In this document: piece after piece, positions 54,801 through 64,000 of the stretch | How the letters are laid out: each line of letters begins with the position of its first letter | Numbering within the stretch: position 1 is the stretch's first letter | Position numbers and translations under genes: made by a program | Assembly: GCA_005217565.1 (NCBI GenBank) | Contig: SJCO01000013.1 | Span: 62,001-126,000, forward strand | Length of the DNA stretch: 64,000 bases | Origin: Puteibacter caeruleilacunae | GTDB lineage: Bacteria; Bacteroidota; Bacteroidia; Bacteroidales; Prolixibacteraceae | Direction of reading: 5' to 3' | Notes under the pieces: model-generated | Told to the model about the DNA's origin: nothing | The model's input: the letters and a program-made list of their open reading frames with translations, nothing else | Databases searched by the model: none

Positions 54801-55382
54801 GCTTGCTGATGTAACCTTAACATCCTGCGGAGCAAAACCAATGAAAGTAATCTGAAGTGTACTCCCTACTGGAGCATTAATTGTATATTGACCATCAAAG
54901 TTAGTAATGGTTCCATTGGTAGTCCCCTTCTCAACGATAGTTACACCAACAAGAGCTTCTCCACTTTCATCAACAACAGTTCCTCGAACCACATTCTTAC
55001 TGTCCTGCTTAGCCATTTCAGCTTTGCGTACAACAACGTATTTGTCAACTACTTCATAGTTCAAACCATTACCTTTCAACACTTGATCCAGTACTTTTCC
55101 AAGCGCCTCATCGGTAACATCAATCGATACCTTCTGCTCTACCTCCTCTTCCAGGTTGCTAAAAGCAAATCGGTAATCAGACTGTTGTTCTATTTCATTT
55201 AACAGCTTAGCAATGGTTACATTTTTCAGGTTCAGTCTTACCTTTTGAGATTGCGAAAATCCTTTGGCTGAAACACTTAAAATTGCAACCAACATCAATA
55301 CGGTAGTTAGTTTCATAATTCTAAGCACTTTTTTCCACAAAGAGTAATGATACCCAATGGGAGATTTCTTCATTTTTTTCAT
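51804..55382 (-). CDS. SusC/RagA TonB-dependent transporter with STN domain
   Basis: A 1192-residue outer-membrane transporter. After the signal peptide (MKLTTVLMLVAILSVSAKGFS part) come an STN/secretin-type signalling domain (VRLNLKNVTIAKLLNEIEQQ, about 45-100), a carboxypeptidase-D regulatory-like domain (GTVVDESGEALVGVTIVEKGT, 130-210), the plug (NAMTVIRSKEVTENRDPNVMTS; GSGLDDIDPNSIESITVLQG; AALYGSMAANGAIIITTKKG) and a 22-strand barrel ending in FSVSINCKF. The STN domain means signal transfer to the adjacent FecR. The ATG at 55382 is chosen over a TTG at 55421. Confidence 0.95.
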   Translation of the reverse strand: MKKMKKSPIGYHYSLWKKVLRIMKLTTVLMLVAILSVSAKGFSQSQKVRLNLKNVTIAKLLNEIEQQSDYRFAFSNLEEEVEQKVSIDVTDEALGKVLDQVLKGNGLNYEVVDKYVVVRKAEMAKQDSKNVVRGTVVDESGEALVGVTIVEKGTTNGTITNFDGQYTINAPVGSTLQITFIGFAPQDVKVTSASKIINITMKESAQDIDEVAVYGALGLKINEDAQANAMTVIRSKEVTENRDPNVMTSIKGNVPGLEVVESGNMMGSTKIVLRGYSSITGDNEALIVVDGVPYNNPSIKSSAGHQDNYRDMGSGLDDIDPNSIESITVLQGANAAALYGSMAANGAIIITTKKGRKQKGLGVSYTSTYSMEQAYVWPDLQNVYGHGYNVNKVGEWDGYYEDGLPITYMKSYGSWGPKMEGQQYRLGWRREHPIRTFDPQPDNYKDYFETGTSFDNNVTLSGASDKGTHMVSISSRNYKPILDNSEQNRYTLTTRVTHKLTDNFDLDTKLSYTVEDSKNRSMMGRSRSGFLGLVTGPRSFRIDDLRDYKYGRSDTQEDYWETYRMIDGAPVAFGKSEFDSNPFWTIYENENEDEKTRITGHLKLEYKIAKWLKANVKYAFDENHYNSYNMVPKFSRSYMWEGNIGESQGYYKSRNLSFMITSNSKITKDLKYTANFGGNRYYQESHSVNLTGYGFNGNTNYVFQNAKSTWGSPSYSEKAVNSLYGTFDLNYKDYLYFNVTGRNDWSSTLNPQNRSFFYPSVGGSFLFHKVLDVSDKILSYGKIRASWAEVGNATSPYIIHDYYTTFWQNGVLTTTLSPNIANYYLKPEKTRSLEVGADLQLFKNRFNINFTYYDARTLDQILPWSKISTSTGYTSQSVNAGEVRNYGIEGRISVVPIKAKDFKWEVDFNFAKNNSEVIELHSDLTELNLGTIWNNTGNIRAVPGEAYGAIYGFDFKKDDQGRVLVDNNGMPITNNTLGEEVLLGSAMRDWGGGVKNKFRYKNLSVSALVDFSVGGDIISISRAEMNYKGTTKESLAGREEWIAAMAKHDANGEDRPSIGSPYGGFDKYVGNSVFEQTGEVNAGDNAMYLNPAMYYKEMRKRKNHAILMDDASFVKLRSVNINYQLPKKLLENTFIKSANISLIGRNLAILHKNTDHFDPDRYLQSTKNGAIGIESGIWPSTRTFSVSINCKF

Positions 55383-55468
55383 AAATTTGCATTTTGCGTT
55401 TTCGTTAACGCGATTAAACAATAAAAGAAGGAACGGACTGTTTGGCGATGGATCGTTCCTTTTTATTT

Positions 55469-56434
55469 TTACTTAGTTGTTCTTGTTAGGTTTATTTGAT
55501 CTTCTTCTATTTCATATTCAAATCCTATGGCCTTCTGCATAATCAGCAGTAATTCTTCAAGGGTTGTTTCATTGCGTAGTTTCATACTAAACTTGATATT
55601 CTGAAAATGCTTAGGTTGAAATCGCAGTACAACATCATAATAGCGTTCAATCTGTCGCGCTACCATTAAGAAGTGTGCATTATCGAAGTTTAGTTTTTGT
55701 TCTTCAACAGCGTTAATATCCTCTTCCGACACCTTCGTTATTTGATATCTGCCATCAAAAAATTTATAGCTTAATTCTTCTCCTGGTTCAAGTAGCTCAC
55801 TGAAACCATTTTCTCTGGACACCTGAATACATCCCTCCAGTAAAGTTGCCTTAATTAGACCTTCCACGGGGTAAGCAGAAACATTAAATACTGTTCCTAA
55901 AGCCTTGGTTTTTATCGACCTACTGGTCACGACAAATGGAAGTGACTTATTTTTTACTACGTGAAAACTAGCCTCTCCTTCCAATTCAATATGACGATGT
56001 ACTTGTCCATACCCAGGATCTATTTTTAGTGTACTCGCGACATCCAATTTTACTATACTACTATCGGCCAACATGATTGTTTTACGCTCTCCTCTGGCAG
56101 TTTGGTAATTTTCCCCTGGAATTAGTTCAACACTATTTCCACTGAACCAATAAATCCCTGAAAGAATTAATGCGGGTAAAAATACCGCAGCAACCATTCT
56201 CCACGTCTTAATCCAACCTATTCGGCGAGGTTGCTTCTTTTGTTGCTGAATTTGTCTTAAAATCGATTCAAAAGATGTTTCAACATCAATCTCTGGCGCT
56301 TCTTCCCATTGCTCATTCAGCCACGATTTAAGAACCTTCGAGTTTTTCTTCTGATGAAGCATCTCTGTCAAAGCGTTCAGCTCATCTGCACTTAAGTAAT
56401 CACATTTGATATATCGGTTTAATAGGTCTTTCAT
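55469..56434 (-). CDS. FecR-family anti-sigma/sensor protein
   Basis: A 321-residue inner-membrane protein. Cytoplasmic N-part about 1-80, one helix near 86-105 (MVAAVFLPALILSGIYWFSG), periplasmic FecR domain with TARGERKTIMLADSSIVKLDVASTLKI and RHIELEGEASFHVV, KALGTVFNVSAYP, and a C-terminal STN-like DUF4974 domain (FDNAHFLMVARQIERYYDV). It holds the ECF sigma factor inactive until SusC signals glycan uptake. 86 bases upstream of susC; 198 bases after the sigma gene. Confidence 0.93.
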   Translation of the reverse strand: MKDLLNRYIKCDYLSADELNALTEMLHQKKNSKVLKSWLNEQWEEAPEIDVETSFESILRQIQQQKKQPRRIGWIKTWRMVAAVFLPALILSGIYWFSGNSVELIPGENYQTARGERKTIMLADSSIVKLDVASTLKIDPGYGQVHRHIELEGEASFHVVKNKSLPFVVTSRSIKTKALGTVFNVSAYPVEGLIKATLLEGCIQVSRENGFSELLEPGEELSYKFFDGRYQITKVSEEDINAVEEQKLNFDNAHFLMVARQIERYYDVVLRFQPKHFQNIKFSMKLRNETTLEELLLIMQKAIGFEYEIEEDQINLTRTTK

Positions 56435-56632
56435 TCTTTTAAATGATTTTTAGATTTCCAGATCAAAAGATTTTCGCACTCATCGAAAACCATAATCATG
56501 AATCTAATAAAATTTATCCTTGCCTCATACGAAATTCATTGCTATAATCCGTTAGTTATTCTCGTTAGTTGTATTGGAATACGAATAACTCAATACTGTC
56601 CGTGAAGGCAAATGCGTTTTTTTTATTTTTTT

Positions 56633-57223
56633 TTACAATCCTCCCAGAAAGATCATTGCCAATACACTAACATAGGTTTCCATTCCTTGCTTTAGAAACG
56701 ATAAGGACTTGCGAATTTGGGTATCTACAGTGTTCTCTGATATTCCCAGTTGCTTTCCTATTTCTTTATAGGTTTTTCCTTGAAATCGACTCAACTTAAA
56801 TATCTCACGTCTCCGCTCCGGGAGTCTTTCGATTAATTCAAACAGATGCTTCTCAAATTCGGAATATTCTACAAGCGTAAGGGTATCATCAATTCCCTTC
56901 GACACAATATTTATATCCAATCCTTCCAGGAAACGATCTCGTGTTACTCGCTTACGCAAAATATCAATGACCAAATTACGGGCAATACGAAATAGAAATG
57001 ATTCAAAACTTTGTTTCTCATCGATAGATTGACGCACATCCCACAGCTTAAAAAAGATATCCTGCAAATGACTCTCCAGGTCCTCTCCCTGTGGTAAGCT
57101 ATGAAACAAAAAACCCTTTAGACGAGATTTATACTGCTCATAGATCTCCCTAAAGGCCTTTTCATTTCCTTTTTTAAATTGAAGAATAATATCTTCTCCT
57201 ATATGTTGTTCTCTTTTTTTCAA
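56633..57223 (-). CDS. ECF sigma factor (FecI-like) of the polysaccharide utilisation locus
   Basis: A 196-residue sigma-70 family protein. Region 2: KAFREIYEQYKSRLKGF, LQDIFFKLWDVR, SFLFRIARNLVIDILRKRV; region 4: LPERRREIFKLSRFQGKTYKEIGKQLGISENTVDTQIRKSL (LGISENTVDTQIRKS is the recognition helix). No ATG is available: the frame starts after an in-frame TAA and the only plausible codon is TTG at 57223, so it is probably translated weakly. It should drive susC/susD together with FecR. C-terminal VLAMIFLGGL is hydrophobic, which is unusual. Confidence 0.9.
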   Translation of the reverse strand: MKKREQHIGEDIILQFKKGNEKAFREIYEQYKSRLKGFLFHSLPQGEDLESHLQDIFFKLWDVRQSIDEKQSFESFLFRIARNLVIDILRKRVTRDRFLEGLDINIVSKGIDDTLTLVEYSEFEKHLFELIERLPERRREIFKLSRFQGKTYKEIGKQLGISENTVDTQIRKSLSFLKQGMETYVSVLAMIFLGGL

Positions 57224-57308
57224 TAGCTCTAAGAATTAAAAATTCCCGGAGGATATAAATATCCCCCGAGACCTTAACTATAATGCTTGATTCTTCATCT
57301 TTCTCCCT

Positions 57309-58916
57309 CTATTTCTTCTCTGATTTAACACTCTTAAGCAACTCTACATCTCCTTTACTCCAATAATTAATCCCCAGCTCGTTGTAGCGTTTTAGCTGTT
57401 TCATCAGCACAACATCCCGGTATTCCGTCCATGTTGGTTTGCAAAAATCTTCGCGGGCATGATTCCAGCATTTTTCACTCATGGTTGCCAAACGAGGATA
57501 AACCCTTTGCTCAAAATCTTCCTGCGTTTTGATACCTTCGCTCCATGTAGCACAAATAATTCCTTGCGCTAAGTGATCTTTAGTCTTATCATGATCAACC
57601 AAATCTCCAAATGGATCCCATGCATAAATCTGAGCAACATTAATTGCTTTTGCCCAACCAGCACCCGGCTCACCATCAAGGTTCCTCATATCGAAATAGG
57701 TATAGTTCGCAGGAGACATAATGTACGGTTGGTTGTATTTTTGAAACTTCTGATCCATGGTTAACTCCAGCTTACTCCACCAATGAATTTTACCATAGCG
57801 CCACCAGTGCATTAAGCAAGCCGTGTCATGCAACCCCTTCTCGAATGCATCGTCCCAAAAAACTGGTGTCATTTTCAATTCTTCTTTGACATATTTCGCC
57901 ATCTTTTGTGCAAAAGCTGTAATCTCTTCGTCGTTGTAAATATCTTCTTTACTCCCCAGATTTACTTCATCAAATCCCAGGTGAATTTCGGATGATCCGA
58001 ATAACGCTGAAATCTCCCGAAGAATATTACGACAAAACTCTTCGCCTTTCTCATCAATACGAATCACCCTTTGATCATCTCTTTTATCGCTTTTGCTTGC
58101 TAACTCAGGGTATGACCGAATCACAGCGAGCATATGTCCAGGCATGTCAATCTCCGGAAAGATCTTAATAAAACGATCATTGGCATAGGCAATCAATTCT
58201 TTCACCTCTTTTTGTGTCAGAATAAATGAACGTCCTTCTCCTCGTTTCGACTTATCTCCGATAGAACCAATCGTTGTTAATTTTGGATACACCTTGCTTT
58301 CAATTCTCCAACCTTCATCATCCGAGAAATGCAGGTGCAGTGTATTCATCTTGTGCATGGCCATCATGTCGATGGTTTCCATAATTTCCTCTTTCGTACG
58401 GAAATGACGGGAAATATCCATTTGCAACCCACGATAGCGAGTAAACAATGGTTCATCTATTATTTCAACAGAAGGAATACTCCACGTTACATCAACACGT
58501 GTCGACTGCGAATAAATTTCAGCAGGGAAAAGTTGCAATAATGTTTGAACACCCCAGAATAATCCTTGCTGTGATGCTCCGGTTATTATCACTTCATTCT
58601 CATTCGAGAACAATGTGTATGCATCAGCGTTACTACTTAGCTTCTTATCAATTTCCAACACAATTCGATTACCCGATTTACCCTTGGATAACTCATATCC
58701 GGTAGCACGAGTTATGCGATCTGTCAAAAAGTCGGCGATCTTGAATAATTCCTTTTTGAACTGAATAACCGAATTTTCGTTAAGCACAAACTGATGATCT
58801 TGATCAACAATTCTCACCTCCTTCGGCTGAGGAACAATTCCCAGCACATTACTATCGTTAGCCCATGAAACTAAAGCAAATACGCTTAGCAGGCAAAATA
58901 AGAAAAGTCTTCTCAT
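57309..58916 (-). CDS. Beta-N-acetylhexosaminidase-like enzyme, GH20
   Basis: A 535-residue exported protein (signal peptide to SWAN, about 20). Barrel motifs: RGLQMDISRHFRTKEE, NTLHLHFSDDEGWRIESK, PEIDMPGHMLAVI and the catalytic pair IHLGFDEVNLG (Asp316, Glu317). The GFDE variant (usual GGDE) and the shorter N-domain suggest a different specificity from the other two GH20 enzymes. It lies between the GH2 gene (222 bases and a terminator upstream) and the sigma gene (85 bases downstream). Confidence 0.9.
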   Translation of the reverse strand: MRRLFLFCLLSVFALVSWANDSNVLGIVPQPKEVRIVDQDHQFVLNENSVIQFKKELFKIADFLTDRITRATGYELSKGKSGNRIVLEIDKKLSSNADAYTLFSNENEVIITGASQQGLFWGVQTLLQLFPAEIYSQSTRVDVTWSIPSVEIIDEPLFTRYRGLQMDISRHFRTKEEIMETIDMMAMHKMNTLHLHFSDDEGWRIESKVYPKLTTIGSIGDKSKRGEGRSFILTQKEVKELIAYANDRFIKIFPEIDMPGHMLAVIRSYPELASKSDKRDDQRVIRIDEKGEEFCRNILREISALFGSSEIHLGFDEVNLGSKEDIYNDEEITAFAQKMAKYVKEELKMTPVFWDDAFEKGLHDTACLMHWWRYGKIHWWSKLELTMDQKFQKYNQPYIMSPANYTYFDMRNLDGEPGAGWAKAINVAQIYAWDPFGDLVDHDKTKDHLAQGIICATWSEGIKTQEDFEQRVYPRLATMSEKCWNHAREDFCKPTWTEYRDVVLMKQLKRYNELGINYWSKGDVELLKSVKSEKK

Positions 58917-59083
58917 AATTTCTTTTTTTATTCCAATTGAGTTAATAATTAATTTTTAAATCGTCATACTAGATCAATTATTCATGTCACAGTAATAGAA
59001 GCTGTCCCTCATAATTGATCTTACCTTATAAGGACTGTTCCAGGAATACCAATCCCTAAGAACAGACCTTGACTAGCATTGAT

Positions 59084-59133
59084 AAAACAAAAAGTATTTT
59101 TATTGGGAGCGATCGTCATATACCGCTCCCAAT
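59084..59133 (-). terminator. Terminator or attenuator between GH2 and GH20
   Basis: On the minus strand ATTGGGAGCG (59133-59124) pairs with CGCTCCCAAT (59111-59102), followed by the T-rich AAAAATACTTTTTGTTTT. It starts five bases past the GH2 stop. Confidence 0.85.
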
Positions 59134-59137
59134 GCTA

Positions 59138-63630
<4,493 letters not shown>

Positions 63631-63771
63631 GCTTAAAAGATTTTTCGATTATTAGACTTTAAGATTTTCTGATTAGGCCTCTTGATTACAAAGAGTCAAT
63701 CTTTTATCCTTGCATATATACTTTAGGTATAGATTCTACTAATCAGAAAAGCTTAGTATCCTTTATTATTC

Positions 63772-64000
63772 TTATTTTTTTAATTTTCCATTAAAGACAT
63801 ATGTTTCTCCTGCTTTCGAAGCAAATGAAACAAGCTTTTCGCCATACTTAATCTGACATTCATTTCCTTTTGCAGAGAGAACTTTTAGCTTAACGAGTTT
63901 TCCTTTTTTCCACTCAATATCAACGATAAAACCTCCACGGGCTTTTAATCCTTTAATGCTTCCGGTATTCCAATCTGAAGGAAGTGCGGGTAATACCTCA
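63772..64000 (-). CDS. GH95-type alpha-L-fucosidase, C-terminal end (partial)
   Basis: The window cuts this gene; only the last 75 or so codons are present, ending in a TAA at 63772-63774. The protein end reads EVLPALPSDWNTGSIKGLKA then RGGFIVDIEWKKGKL..., the C-terminal signature of GH95 alpha-L-fucosidases (LPALPxxWxxGSxKGLRARGGF-x-VD). Other sugars (alpha-L-galactose) are possible for the family. It heads the locus as seen here and suggests fucosylated substrates. Confidence 0.8.
   Translation of the reverse strand, partial: EVLPALPSDWNTGSIKGLKARGGFIVDIEWKKGKLVKLKVLSAKGNECQIKYGEKLVSFASKAGETYVFNGKLKK

Overview
The window reads as chromosomal DNA of a Bacteroidota bacterium, probably a marine or gut-associated Marinilabiliales/Bacteroidales relative. 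I see SusC/SusD, FecI/FecR pairs, an SLBB exporter without lipobox, A+T-rich spacers, and at least two good matches to the Bacteroidota -7 promoter box TAnnTTTG. The species cannot be named from the sequence. I see no rRNA, tRNA, CRISPR array, transposase or phage gene.

Layout. (1) 1-15 kb, minus strand: surface polysaccharide locus. A WecA-like initiating transferase and a winged-helix protein lie upstream of an SLBB outer-membrane exporter and a Wzz-like chain-length protein. Then comes a CDP-3,6-dideoxyhexose pathway (rfbF, rfbG, rfbH, a short flavoreductase, an SDR), a split transketolase pair, a CDP-glycerol-type transferase, a flippase, and the start of another membrane protein at the window edge. 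The rfb genes plus the transketolase halves suggest a branched-chain or otherwise elaborated dideoxy sugar. (2) 15-18 kb: a large secreted lectin/LamG protein and about 1 kb without genes. (3) 18.8-28.3 kb: housekeeping and single genes: rubrerythrin, a NOL1/NOP2/Sun rRNA methyltransferase, a short carboxynorspermidine-dehydrogenase-like protein, a two-gene LysO-type exporter, a conserved 594-residue protein of unknown role, an FGE-fold lipoprotein, a membrane adenylate/guanylate cyclase. (4) 28.4-34.8 kb: a TetR-MFP-RND-TolC efflux operon. (5) 35-42 kb: a stress/thiol-metal region with two small PspC-like proteins, a GST, a Cys-pair microprotein, an ArsP_1-type permease, a SigZ-like sigma factor, a rhodanese, an outer-membrane barrel, a Cys-rich MerT/MerP-like fusion, an ArsR regulator and a truncated haemoglobin. 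Several of these promoters share the 10-mer AAAAGACGCA. (6) 42-64 kb, minus strand: a polysaccharide utilisation locus with GH95 (partial), DUF1080, GH2, GH20, ECF sigma/FecR, SusC/SusD, GH20, a GH18 with LamG modules, a decayed gene, an S1 sulfatase and a third GH20.

How the parts fit. The 42-64 kb locus looks built for sulfated, fucosylated, GlcNAc- and Gal-containing host-type glycans (mucin or N-glycan): the GH18 could release glycans outside the cell, SusC/D import them, and fucosidase, beta-galactosidase, hexosaminidases and sulfatase trim them, with FecI/FecR sensing through the STN domain of SusC. The 36-41 kb region is the best candidate for an undescribed system: a Cys-pair-rich metal/metalloid handling module with a possible shared operator. 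All functions here are inferred from motifs read by eye; no database search was run.
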